NCBI RefSeq assembly: GCF_030709675.1
Contig: NZ_JAUZQD010000007.1
Span: 248,001 to 312,000, forward strand
Length of the DNA stretch: 64,000 nt
Reading direction: 5' to 3'
Origin: Symbioplanes lichenis
GTDB lineage: Bacteria > Actinomycetota > Actinomycetes > Mycobacteriales > Micromonosporaceae
Positions within the stretch are counted from its first letter, which is position 1, and every line of letters starts with the position of its first letter. The translations under genes were made by a program, and so were the position numbers. Shown piece by piece: positions 41,292 to 50,749 of this stretch. The notes beneath the pieces are model-generated. The model was not told the DNA's origin. It did no database searches and was given only the letters and a program-made list of their open reading frames with translations.

Positions 41292-42239
41292 TCCGGCTCG
41301 TCCTCACCGATCTGCGCATCTGGCTGGGCGCCCTCGTGGTCGCCGCGGGCGCCGCCGCCGTCGGCCTGGTGGTCGCCGCGCAGTTGGAGACCGCGCTCGC
41401 CGTCCGGGGCATCGAGGGAGCGGCCATCGCTTCGATCGCGAGCACCGTGCTCGTCCTGGGCCTGGTGGCCGGCTTGGTGGTGCTGTCGTCCGTCACCAAC
41501 CTGACCGTCGCGCTGCACCGCCGGGACTATGCGCTGTGGCAGCTGGTGGGAGTCCGGCCGGCGTACGTGCGGGTCGTGGTCCTCACCCAGCTCGCGCTGG
41601 TCGCCCTGGTCGGCGGCGGCGCGGGGGTGGCTCTCGCACTGCCCGTGCTTCCCGGCCTTTTCCGTTTCCTGTACGCCCACAGCGCCGGACTGACGAGCGT
41701 CCACGCGACTTTCGGACCGGCCTCGGCCGCCGGCGCGGTGTTGTTCGTCGTGACGGTGATCGTGCTCGGGGGCTTGCGCGGGGCGCGACGGGCCGCGCGA
41801 ACCGCTCCGATCGCTCTGCTGCGCGAGGCGTCCCTGCCCGACCGCGGCATGACGGTGGCGCGGTGGATCGTGGGCGGGAGCGGGAGTGCTGTGGGCGTAC
41901 TCATGGCGGTGTCGTTGTCTCGCACCGGCGACCCGGCGGCGGCCCTGCCGGCGCTCGTGATGCTGGCCGGTCTCGTGGCCGGGGTGCTCGCCGCCTTCGG
42001 GCCGCTCTATCTCTCCCGGCTGGTCCGCGCCTGGACGGCCGTGGTCCCCGCGCGGGCATCAAGCTCGTGGTGGCTGGCCCGGCACACGACGGCCGACAAC
42101 ATCGGCCGCAGCGCGGCGGCCGTCACCCCGCTGATGGTCGCGGTGGCGCTCTGCGGCGGCATCTATGCGGTCGGTACGACGCTGCGGGGCGAGGTGCCCA
42201 TCGCCTTCGCCGGCCTGCTCATGGGCGGCCCGCTGCTCC
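41288..42239 (+). pseudogene. FtsX-like ABC permease, 3' end lost
   Basis: From GTG 41288 the frame encodes about 317 residues of an FtsX-type permease: an N-terminal helix, two further helices, the RRDYALWQLVGVRPAYVR segment and the second-repeat motif WWLARHTTADNIGRSAAAVTP. After GGPLLL (about 42239) the same frame runs into the kinase gene out of frame and stays open through the response regulator to 43393, giving nonsense residues. The last helices and stop of the permease are missing. The junction looks like a deletion that removed the permease end and the kinase start together. Confidence 0.65.
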
Positions 42240-42242
42240 TGA

Positions 42243-43010
42243 GTTGTCCTGGCCGCGGCGCTCGCCGTCGCGCTGTGGGACATCGCCTATCCGATCCCGC
42301 CGGCGATCGGCGGGGCGCTCGTGACGATCGCGGTTCCGTGGCTGGTGGGAGATTCGGTGCGGACGCGCCGGCGACTGGCCGGGGAACAAGCCGTCCAGGC
42401 GGTCGTCGACGAACGGCTCCGCATCGCCCGCGAGCTGCACGACGTGGTGGCGCACCACGTGAGCGTCATGGGAGTGCAGGCCGGCGCGGCGCGGCTGTTC
42501 CTCGACGTCGACCCCGGCCGCTCCCGCGAGGCGCTGCTGGCCATCGAGGCGGCGGCCCGCGAGGCGGTCGACGAGATGCGCCACATGCTCGGGGTTTTGC
42601 GTACTGTCCCGGGCGACACCGCGCCCCAGCCCGGCCTGGCGGCACTGCCCGCCCTGGCCGATGGCTTCCGGGCCGCCGGCCTGCCGCTGGACCTGAAGGT
42701 GGAAGGCGCACCGCCGCCCTCGGAAGCCGCGCAGCTGTCGGTCTACCGCATCGTCGAGCAGTGCCTCACCAACGTCCTCGAGCACGCGGGCCCCGCCGTG
42801 ACCACCGTCCGCGTGACCATGGACGATGCCCAGGTGGAGATCGTCGTCACGAACGGCCCGCCCGCCGCCAGTTTTTCAGGCCGGCCCCCGGGCGGTCACG
42901 GCATCGTCGGTATGCGCGAACGGGTGGCGCTCTTCGACGGCCGCCTGGAGAGCGGCCCGTTGCCCGACGGCGGCTATCGGGTGCGCGCTGTGCTCAGGCC
43001 GGCCGCATGA
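42243..43010 (+). pseudogene. HisKA_3-type sensor kinase, 5' end lost
   Basis: Kinase sequence starts abruptly after TGA 42240-42242 with the last membrane helices (VVLAAALAVALWDIAYP, then GALVTIAVPWLVGDSV), the HisKA_3 box (RIARELHDVVAHHVSVM) and a HATPase domain with N and G boxes (IVEQCLTNVLEHA, GGHGIVGMRERV). The first membrane helices are missing. A GTG at 42321 could restart translation of a 229-residue truncated kinase. The stop overlaps the response-regulator ATG (ATGA). Confidence 0.7.
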
Positions 43011-43677
43011 TCCGCGTCCTGATCGCCGACGACCAGCCCCTCATGCGCGGCGCACTGAGCATGATCATCGGCACCCGGCCGGACATGGAGCTGGTCGCCG
43101 AGGCGGCCGACGGCCGGGAAGCCGTCACCCAGGCGGTCCGCCTGCGCCCCGACGTGGCCGTCCTGGACATCCGCATGCCCACCCTCGACGGCCTCGCCGC
43201 CACCCGCGAGCTGGCCCGCCTCGGCGCCGACGCCCGCATCCTCATCCTGACCACCTTCGACCTGGACGAGTACGTGACCGCGGCCCTCGCCGCCGGCGCC
43301 AGCGGCTTCCTGATCAAAAACGCCCCACCCGAAGACATCCTCGCCGGCATCCGCACCGTCGCCGCCGGCGAATCCCTCCTCGCCCCACGGTGACCACCCG
43401 CCTCCTGACCCGCTTCCGCGCCGCCGCCACCGCCGTCGACCCCGCCCGCGCGGCCACGCTCGCCCAGCTGACCCCGCGCGAGACGGAGGTGCTGCGCGGC
43501 ATCGCCCGCGGCCTCACCAACACCGAGATCGCCACCGACCTCCACATCGGCGAAACCACCGTCAAAACCCACGTCTCCCGCATCCTCACCAAAATCGCCG
43601 CCCGCGACCGCGTCCAGGCCGTGATCTTCGCCTACGAAGCCGGCCTCGTCGCCCCCGGCACAGATCGGCGACAGTGA
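43007..43677 (+). pseudogene. NarL/LuxR-type response regulator, frameshifted
   Basis: ATG 43007 starts a receiver (Asp54 in AVLDIRMPTLDG; K in FLIKNAPPEDI) that meets TGA at 43391-43393. The LuxR helix-turn-helix (LTPRETEVLRGIARGLTNTE, TVKTHVSRILTK) continues in the frame one base earlier to 43677. Adding one C to the CCCC run at 43383-43386 restores a normal protein of about 223 residues. It is either a real homopolymer deletion or a sequencing error. Confidence 0.8.
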
Positions 43678-43680
43678 TCC

Positions 43681-46665
43681 CTAGGGGAGTAGCTGCCGGG
43701 AGGCCGCCCCGCCGACCAGTTCGACGCGACGGCTGATGTCCAGCTTGACGAAGATTCTGCGCAGGTGACCGTCGACCGTGCTACGCGGGATGAACAGGGC
43801 TTGAGCCACTTGACTGTTGGTCAGCCCGTCGGCCACGAGCCGTGCCACGCGTAGCTCCGCGCTCGACAGCTCAGGCGAGAAGATCGGTGTGCCTGTTGCT
43901 GCGCTCGGCGCGGTCGTGCGCCACGAGCCGCGGGCATGCTCGAACCGATGCCGTGCGCCGTCCGCCCCGCATGTGATGACAACGCTCAGCGCCTCGTCGA
44001 ACCAGGTTTCCACTCGTGCCGGGTTCTCGCTGCCGCTCCCCACGACGGCTGCGTCATGAAGAGCCGCGGCCATCGCCAGGCGTCGACCGGCCCGTCGGAA
44101 CTCGCTCGCCGCTCGACGCAGCCGGGCGACGTCACCGTGAAGCAAGCCCGCCGCGTGAGCTGCCGCGCCCGCCGCGGAATGTGACGCGGGGTTGCGTCGG
44201 GCAAGGATGTGCGCGGCGTGAGCGACGGCGGCTGCGCGCCGGCGATCGCCCGCGGTCAAAGCCATGCCGACCAGGGTCGCAGCGGTTCCTGGATCCTGAA
44301 CGAGCAGGGCGAGCCGGTCCGGCAAGGCTTCGTACAGGTCCTTGAGGAGCTCGTATGCGGCGTCGTCCTGGCCGGTGGCGTGCAAGTAGGTCGCCTCGGA
44401 CCAGGCCACGTCCTCCGGAGCGGCGGTGATTCCGGTGGCGATCAGACTCCGCATGTGGATGAGCTGCTGATCCGCGGCGGCGAGATCGCCTCGCAGCACC
44501 GATGTCCGGGAGAGGGCGCCGAGCAACGGCACCGCCAGTTGGAAGGCGGTGAGCCGCTCGGCGACTTCCACGCCGGCCTCCGCCTCGGCGGCAGCCTCGT
44601 CGAGCGAGCCGAGGGCGGTCAGCAGGGCGGCCCGGTAGTAGTGCCACAGCGGCTTGTCCCAGGCGGTGCCAAGTGCGTCGGCCTCACGGTGGCCATGCAG
44701 GAGCGTGTCCCGGGCTCCGGCGAAGTCGTCGGTCGCGGTCTGTGCGGCGGCCAGCCAGATGCGTGGGTGACGGTGCCGGGCGTGCCCGCCGAACTGGTCG
44801 GCCAGGCGGGTGGCGGTGACTGCGTGGGCCAATGCGTCGCCTGTGCGGCCCTCCGTGTGAGCCGCGAGGCTGCGCGCGGTCAGTCCGAAGACTGCGGCGG
44901 CGTACTCGCTGCTGTTCCGGCCCAGCTCGTCGGCCTCAGCGCCATCGGTGTCGGCACCGGCCAGGTTGCCGGAGTAGACACGCGCGTGAGCGCGGATGGC
45001 GTGCAGGCTCGCGCGGGTGCCTGTGGTGATCGCGTCCAGCGCGAGTGCGCGGTCGGCGTACTCCTCGGCGGTCTTGTTGTGGCCGGCGTGCTTGCAGGCC
45101 TCCGCCAGCCCCAGCAGCAGTCTGGCCTCGGTCTCGGCCGTCAGGCCGGCGGCCAGGGCCTGCTCACCCAGGGCGCGAGCATGCGCGAGGCGGGCGGCGG
45201 AGGCGAGCAGGCTGACTGCTTCGGCCACCAGAGCTGTCCTGCGCGGGTCCTGCGCGTCGAGCGTTTCGAGGGCGTGCACCATGAGGTCGGCTGCGGTGGC
45301 GGGGGCGGCGACGGCGATCTCGCGTGCGGCGGTGCTGAGCATCATCGCGGCCTCGCCGGCGTCGCCCGGACCGCTCCTGAGCAGGTGCCCCGCGATCTCC
45401 GGGGCCGGGCGGTGCTCGTCCCGCGCGATGTCGGCGGCGATGCGATGCAGCCGTTCCCGTGCCCTGAGGGACAGCTTGCTCTGCACTGCCTGACGTACGA
45501 GGTCGTGGGTGAATGTCAGTACGCCGCCATCCTCGCTCAGGAAGTCGTCGGACACCTCCCTTACGAGTGGGAACAGCGAAGTGTCCGGACGACCGGTCAA
45601 GCGGCCTGCTGTGCTGATGTCGAACGGGCGGTCCAGCACCGAGGTGGCTCGTACCAGCCACCGGGCGCCCGGGGAGAGACTGGCCAAGACGCTCTGCACA
45701 GCCTCCACGAAGCTGGACGGCAACTCGTCACCCGTCACCGTGACGCGTCCGGCCTGGGTGAGGACCTGGTTGCCGACGCGCAGGGCCCGCATCAGCTGGG
45801 TGACGCGCAGGGGCAGACCTCCACAGTTACCGGCCAGAGCCAGCACGGTGTTGTCGACGTCCGCGCCGAGGACCTTCGCGCTCAGCTGGGCGATGGCTTC
45901 CTCGCCGAGGCGCGGCACGTCGATGGCCGAGGCCGCCGCGAGCCGGTCGAGGATCCGCGTGCTCAGGGTGGTGTCGTGGCCCGGCCGCACGGCCAGCAGC
46001 CAGCGTACGGGCGTCGAGGCGAGGGCCGGGACGAGCTCGCGGACGGCCAGAGCGCTCACCTCGTCCATCCACTGCGCGTCGTCGATCACGATTAGCAGCG
46101 GCTGCCGGGCGGCGAAATCCTCGAGTGCTGTGCGCAACCGGTCGATGGTCAGGAACGGCTTCTCGCTGCGGGGGCTCTCGAACAACCACTCGAACTCGGG
46201 CGCGCCGACCGTGCAGGAGCGCAATGCTGCAGCCAGAGTGACCAGGGGCGCGGCGAGGTCCAGCTTGAGCGCTTCGCGGGCGGCGGTGGCCACACCGAGC
46301 TCACCGGCCATGGTCACGGTGGTGCGCAGCAGGTGCGACTTGCCGACGCCGGCTTGGCCCCGCAGCACGAGGCATCCACCGGCCCCGGCGGCGGTGTCAC
46401 TCAGCACATGACGCAGAGTCGTCAGCTCACGGTCACGGCCGAAGGTTTGTCCGGCCCCCATGCTGACGTACCTGGGGCTTGACGGAACCGGCCCCTCCGG
46501 CTGGGCCGAAGCCAAGCCCGCGGCGGCCAGGATCCGGTTCAACCGCCTGTCCACCTCGGAGGGGGATATGCCGTCGACCGCCCGGTCGACGAGATCGAAC
46601 AACTCCCTGAACTCGTCACCCGAAACCCGTCCGGCCCGGTCAGGGGTGGGATCAGCAGTGTTCAT
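43681..46665 (-). CDS. large LuxR-family ATPase regulator (LAL type)
   Basis: A 994-residue protein. A helical N-terminal 55 residues (FRELFDLVDRAVDGISPSEV) precedes an AAA/STAND ATPase with Walker A GQAGVGKSH (103-111) and Walker B LLIVIDDAQW, then about 550 residues of TPR-like helices, and a C-terminal LuxR helix-turn-helix (SSAELRVARLVADGLTNSQV, RSTVDGHLRRIFVKL). LAL proteins activate catabolic or antibiotic genes in response to small ligands. Its ATG lies 14 bp inside the sigma-factor gene end, so the two are coupled. Confidence 0.9.
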   Translation of the reverse strand: MNTADPTPDRAGRVSGDEFRELFDLVDRAVDGISPSEVDRRLNRILAAAGLASAQPEGPVPSSPRYVSMGAGQTFGRDRELTTLRHVLSDTAAGAGGCLVLRGQAGVGKSHLLRTTVTMAGELGVATAAREALKLDLAAPLVTLAAALRSCTVGAPEFEWLFESPRSEKPFLTIDRLRTALEDFAARQPLLIVIDDAQWMDEVSALAVRELVPALASTPVRWLLAVRPGHDTTLSTRILDRLAAASAIDVPRLGEEAIAQLSAKVLGADVDNTVLALAGNCGGLPLRVTQLMRALRVGNQVLTQAGRVTVTGDELPSSFVEAVQSVLASLSPGARWLVRATSVLDRPFDISTAGRLTGRPDTSLFPLVREVSDDFLSEDGGVLTFTHDLVRQAVQSKLSLRARERLHRIAADIARDEHRPAPEIAGHLLRSGPGDAGEAAMMLSTAAREIAVAAPATAADLMVHALETLDAQDPRRTALVAEAVSLLASAARLAHARALGEQALAAGLTAETEARLLLGLAEACKHAGHNKTAEEYADRALALDAITTGTRASLHAIRAHARVYSGNLAGADTDGAEADELGRNSSEYAAAVFGLTARSLAAHTEGRTGDALAHAVTATRLADQFGGHARHRHPRIWLAAAQTATDDFAGARDTLLHGHREADALGTAWDKPLWHYYRAALLTALGSLDEAAAEAEAGVEVAERLTAFQLAVPLLGALSRTSVLRGDLAAADQQLIHMRSLIATGITAAPEDVAWSEATYLHATGQDDAAYELLKDLYEALPDRLALLVQDPGTAATLVGMALTAGDRRRAAAVAHAAHILARRNPASHSAAGAAAHAAGLLHGDVARLRRAASEFRRAGRRLAMAAALHDAAVVGSGSENPARVETWFDEALSVVITCGADGARHRFEHARGSWRTTAPSAATGTPIFSPELSSAELRVARLVADGLTNSQVAQALFIPRSTVDGHLRRIFVKLDISRRVELVGGAASRQLLP

Positions 46666-47251
46666 CGGGCCTCCGCCCCCGCTTGCCGCCGTCGTTCTCT
46701 GCGGCCTGTTCTCGTTCGAGTTCCTTCATGAGCCGCAGCCGGGCTTCCATGAGGTTCTGACGTACCGCGTCCGAGGACCGGCCGAGCAAGATGGCGATCT
46801 CGGCGGGCTGGAATCCGTCGATCACGAAGCTCATCACTTCCCGCTGCTTCGGTGGCAGTCCGTCCAGAAGCTGCTTCACCCACTCGCTGTCTTCCCACAG
46901 CGTCAGGTGTGGGTCCAGCCGGCCCATCGAAAGGTCGGTCCCCTGGCACGCTTGCTGAACGCGCTCGCGGTCCAGTGCTTCCTTGTTCTTGATCCTGATG
47001 AGGTGCGAGATCGCGGCCTTCTGCGCGTAGGCCTGCGGGTGCTGAATCGCGCTCCACCGTTGCCCTACCTCGATCATCGCCGCTTGCGCCGCATCTTCGG
47101 CCTGATCCCCACTGGCCCCGAAATACATGACCGTTCGCAGCAGAGGCTGGTAACCCACCCGGAAGAACGCGACGAACTCGTCAGAGACAGACACCCGTGT
47201 ACCGGCAGGCGGTACAGCAGCAGCTTCCACCGCGTCGTCGTCGGCATCCAC
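46652..47251 (-). CDS. ECF-type sigma-70 family factor
   Basis: A 199-residue protein with sigma region 2 (FVAFFRVGYQPLLRTVMYFG, AEDAAQAAMIEVGQRW) and region 4 (LDGLPPKQREVMSFVIDGF, PAEIAILLGRSSDAVRQNLM). No anti-sigma factor is recognisable; the upstream small membrane protein has no zinc-binding H-x3-C-x2-C. It overlaps the LAL regulator start. Confidence 0.85.
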   Translation of the reverse strand: MDADDDAVEAAAVPPAGTRVSVSDEFVAFFRVGYQPLLRTVMYFGASGDQAEDAAQAAMIEVGQRWSAIQHPQAYAQKAAISHLIRIKNKEALDRERVQQACQGTDLSMGRLDPHLTLWEDSEWVKQLLDGLPPKQREVMSFVIDGFQPAEIAILLGRSSDAVRQNLMEARLRLMKELEREQAAENDGGKRGRRPDEHC

Positions 47252-47375
47252 TCGGGCTCGCTCCTGTGCTCGTAGCCGGGCGGCCGGATCGACGCCCTTG
47301 TCACTAGCCTTGGTTGGCGGACCGGGCCCGGCGTGAGGTCGGCGAGCAAGATTTTCTGTGCCACTGTCCCGTGGA

Positions 47376-47591
47376 TCATCGCCGCCGGCCGAGGGCTGCC
47401 GTCACCGCCGCGATTGCCACCACGACCCCGGCCGAGATCAAAGTCACGGGGACCGAACTCGTCACCAGGAAAGTACCGGCCACGGCCGTGCAACCGCCTT
47501 GAAACGCCGGGACCACCGATCGAGTGGTGTGCTCCGGGGGTGACTCGAGCCTTTGATCGGCGGGACGAGTATCGGTGACCTTGCCGCTCAT
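47376..47591 (-). CDS. small membrane protein upstream of the sigma factor
   Basis: A 71-residue protein: a polar 30-residue N-terminus, then about 35 hydrophobic residues forming one or two membrane passes (TAVAGTFLVTSSVPVTLISA, GVVVAIAAVTAAL), ending GRRR. ATG 47591 follows AGGAAGAGG at good spacing, which supports translation. It is 124 bp ahead of the sigma gene on the same strand and could be its membrane partner, though no known anti-sigma motif is present. Confidence 0.55.
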   Translation of the reverse strand: MSGKVTDTRPADQRLESPPEHTTRSVVPAFQGGCTAVAGTFLVTSSVPVTLISAGVVVAIAAVTAALGRRR

Positions 47592-47731
47592 GACAGACCT
47601 CTTCCTCAGCGCCCGCTTGGGTGTTCACTGCTGTGGTCACCCGAGGCGCAGGAACGTGAGGTCGCCAACGATCTGAACGGTCACAGTGGCGAGCCTGCGG
47701 GTGCGCGCAAGGCACACCCGCAGGCGGTCGC

Positions 47732-50698
47732 TCAGCGGGTGAAGCGGAGGGTGCGTACCTCGAAGGCGGTGAGGGACAGGGCTACCTCGCCGGAGCTACC
47801 GATCTCCGCGGGCCCCTCGGGCTGCTCCAGCAGCGTGACCGTCGCGGCGCCCTTCACTGGAGTGTGGAGGGTCAGGGTGCCGGTGGCGCGGCGGCCCTGG
47901 GATTCGTAGACGCGGACGATCAGGTCGCCGCTGCGGTCGTTGGCGAGTTTGATGCTGGAGAGGAGGATGCTTTCGCTGTCCAGGGTGATCAGTGGGTCGA
48001 CGCCGTGGTGGCCGGGCACGGTGCGGGGTGGGAGGTTCAGGTCGAGGCCGGCGGCGGTGGCGGTGGCGATGTCGGCGCCGATCACCAGGCCGTAGGTGGC
48101 GGTCTGGGGGCCCTGGTCGGTGGCCGGGTCGGGGAAGCGGGGCGCGCGCAGCAGGGAGAGCCGGACGGTGGTGGTGACGCCGGAGGGATCAGCGTCGCGG
48201 GTGAGGTCGTAGCCGTACGTGGAGTCGGTGATGAGGGCGGCGCCGAAGCCGGGCTCTTCGATGTGGACGAAGCGGTGCATGGAGGCTTCGAACTTGGCGG
48301 CTTCCCAGCTGGTGTTGGTGTGCGTGACCCGCTTCTGATAGCCGAACTGCGTCTCGGCGGAGACTTGCTCGGCGCGGATGTCGAAGGGGAAGGCGACCTT
48401 GAGGAACTTCTCCGTCTCCTGCCAGTCGATCTCCTGCTCGACCCGGAGTGTACGGCTGCCCGGCGCTAGGGACAGCGTCTGGCGGATCGACGACCGGGAG
48501 AAGGAGCGCTCCACCACGATCGACGCGTCGACGACGGTCAGCGCGTCGATGGAGCGGATGTCCGTCACGCGGTTGCGGTAGAAGCGGTCGACGTCCCAGG
48601 CGTCCCACATGTTCGGGAAGTCCTGGTGCAGCTGGAGCAGGTTGCCCGCCTGGCCGGGGGCGATGGCGTCGCGCCCGGTGGCCAGGTCGACCGCCGACGT
48701 GATCAGGCCCTCCGGCGAGACGGTCACCCGGACGATGCCGTTGTCGAGCACGAAGTCGTCCGGGGCAACCGGGCCCGGAATGTCCGCAACGGCAGCCCCG
48801 AGCGCCGCCACCCCGTGCCGCGCGAAGGGCGCCGCATTGAACACGATCGGCTGCGACCCATCGCCGGCCAGAGCGCGGCAGGCCGAGTCAATGATCGCCA
48901 GCGCCGCGGACGAGATGCGCGCATAGGCGGCCACGGCCTCCCGGTGCACCCAGGCGATCGAGGTGCCCGGGAGGATGTCGTGGAACTGGTGCAGCAACAC
49001 CTGCTGCCACAGGGCGTCCAGTTCTTCGTACGGATAATCGAAGCCGGCCCGGACCGCGGCGCTCGCCGCCCACAGCTCCGCCTCGATGAGCAGGTGCTCG
49101 CTGCGGCGGTTGCCCTGCTTCGTCTTGTGCTGACTGGTCAGCGTGGCGCGGTGCAGCTCGAGGTAGAGCTCGCCGACCCACACCGGCGGGTGCGGGAGCT
49201 CCGACCGCGCCCGCGCGAAGAAGTCGTCGGGGTGCTCCCAGGCGACCCGGGCGCTGCCTTCGAGGTCGGCCGTGCGCCGGGCGCGGGCCGCCATCTCGCG
49301 CGTGGTCCCGCCGCCGCCGTCGCCCCAGCCGACCGGGGCGATCGACGTGGTGGCCAGCCTGTTCTCCTGGTTCTGGCGGGTCGCGCGGGCCAGCTCGGCG
49401 CCGGACAGCTGGGAGTTGTAGGTGTCCATGGGCGGGAAGTGCGTGAAGACCCGCGAGCCGTCGATGCCCTCCCACAGGAAGGTGTGGTGCGGGAACTTGT
49501 TGACCTGGTTCCACGAGATCTTCTGCGTGAAGAACCACTGGAAGCCGGCCCGCCGGATGAGCTGCGGCAGCGCGGGGGAGTAGCCGAAGCTGTCGGGCAG
49601 CCACACGCCCTGGCACTCGACGCCGAACTCCTCACGGAAGAACCTCTGCCCGTACGCGAACTGGCGCACGAGTGACTCGCCGGTCGGCATGACCGTGTCG
49701 CTCTCGACCCACATGCCGCCGAGCGGGATGAACCGGCCGTCCTGCACCGCCTTGCGCACCCGCTGGTAGACCTCGGGGCGGTGCTCCTTGATCCACGCGT
49801 ACTGCTGGGCGCTGGACATCCCGTACTTGAAGTCGGGGTCCATGTCGATGAGCTCGGTCATGCTCGACGCCGTGCGGGCCGCCTTGCGGATCGTCTCGCG
49901 GACGGGCCACAGCCACGCCGAGTCGATGTGCGCGTGCCCGATCGCCGCGATCCGGTGGGCGCTGCGTTCCGCCGGCGACGCCAGGACGGCCTTCAAGCGA
50001 TCTCGAGAAGAAGCCGCCGTGCCCGAAATGTCCTGCAAGTCCAGCACGTCGAGAGCGTCGTCAAGAGCTTGCAGGATCCGCATGCGGCGCGGCCCGGAGG
50101 CGGGCAGCTCGGCCTGCAGCTCGAGCAGCACGTCGATGTCCAGCGCCAGCTCGTAGACCTCCTCGTCGAGCAGCGCGAGGTCCATCCGGCGCGTGGTGTA
50201 GAGCGGCCGCTTCGACGACGTCTCGATGTCGCCTTCCTGCGTCGGCAGGAAAGGGTGGTAGTCGAGCAGCACCGGGTTGGCGGCCGCCTCGAGATAGAAC
50301 TCGACGGTCTCCCCGGTCACCGGGATCCACTGGTTGCGCGGGTTGATGCTCTTTACCGGCGTGCCGTCGGCCAGATAGACCAGCGCCTCGCACTGGAAGC
50401 CCGGCATGTTGACGTCGAAGCCCAGGTCGACGAGCGCCTCGACCCGCTTGCCGTGCCACTCGGCCGGCACCTCGCCGCGCAGCCGGAACCACGTGGTGTT
50501 CCAGGCGGGACCCCACGGCGTGCCCACCTCGCAGGGCGAGTAGGAGAGCGCGAGTCCCTCGGCCGGCGGGATCGGCTCGCCCGGCAGGGCGTGGGCGGCG
50601 ACCTCGAGCGGCACCGTGGCGGGGTGGACGGCGGGCAGGATGCGCTCGGCCAGGACGCGGGTCGCGCGTCCGACGGTCAGCTTGATGTCGTCGTGCAA
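47732..50698 (-). CDS. alpha-mannosidase, glycoside hydrolase family 38
   Basis: A 988-residue enzyme of the usual GH38 length without a signal peptide, hence cytoplasmic. The zinc site is in GHAHIDSAWLWP (His255, His257, Asp259) and the nucleophile is Asp369 in WLPDSFGYSP. A further metal-binding His lies in LLHQFHDILPG. C-terminal beta domains follow. Members release mannose from alpha-mannosides or N-glycan fragments. It is the last gene of the LacI-controlled transport operon and would act on the imported oligosaccharide. Confidence 0.95.
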   Translation of the reverse strand: MHDDIKLTVGRATRVLAERILPAVHPATVPLEVAAHALPGEPIPPAEGLALSYSPCEVGTPWGPAWNTTWFRLRGEVPAEWHGKRVEALVDLGFDVNMPGFQCEALVYLADGTPVKSINPRNQWIPVTGETVEFYLEAAANPVLLDYHPFLPTQEGDIETSSKRPLYTTRRMDLALLDEEVYELALDIDVLLELQAELPASGPRRMRILQALDDALDVLDLQDISGTAASSRDRLKAVLASPAERSAHRIAAIGHAHIDSAWLWPVRETIRKAARTASSMTELIDMDPDFKYGMSSAQQYAWIKEHRPEVYQRVRKAVQDGRFIPLGGMWVESDTVMPTGESLVRQFAYGQRFFREEFGVECQGVWLPDSFGYSPALPQLIRRAGFQWFFTQKISWNQVNKFPHHTFLWEGIDGSRVFTHFPPMDTYNSQLSGAELARATRQNQENRLATTSIAPVGWGDGGGGTTREMAARARRTADLEGSARVAWEHPDDFFARARSELPHPPVWVGELYLELHRATLTSQHKTKQGNRRSEHLLIEAELWAASAAVRAGFDYPYEELDALWQQVLLHQFHDILPGTSIAWVHREAVAAYARISSAALAIIDSACRALAGDGSQPIVFNAAPFARHGVAALGAAVADIPGPVAPDDFVLDNGIVRVTVSPEGLITSAVDLATGRDAIAPGQAGNLLQLHQDFPNMWDAWDVDRFYRNRVTDIRSIDALTVVDASIVVERSFSRSSIRQTLSLAPGSRTLRVEQEIDWQETEKFLKVAFPFDIRAEQVSAETQFGYQKRVTHTNTSWEAAKFEASMHRFVHIEEPGFGAALITDSTYGYDLTRDADPSGVTTTVRLSLLRAPRFPDPATDQGPQTATYGLVIGADIATATAAGLDLNLPPRTVPGHHGVDPLITLDSESILLSSIKLANDRSGDLIVRVYESQGRRATGTLTLHTPVKGAATVTLLEQPEGPAEIGSSGEVALSLTAFEVRTLRFTR

Positions 50699-50749
50699 CG
50701 GGGGACCTTCCTCACAGGGGAGCGTGGATCGCGTGAACCGACCCGACGA

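Noticed and set aside
40379..43393. A 1004-codon frame that appears to fuse an ABC permease to a response-regulator receiver
   Set aside because: The middle third is the kinase gene read out of frame. The frame is open only because stop codons are rare in this G+C-rich DNA.
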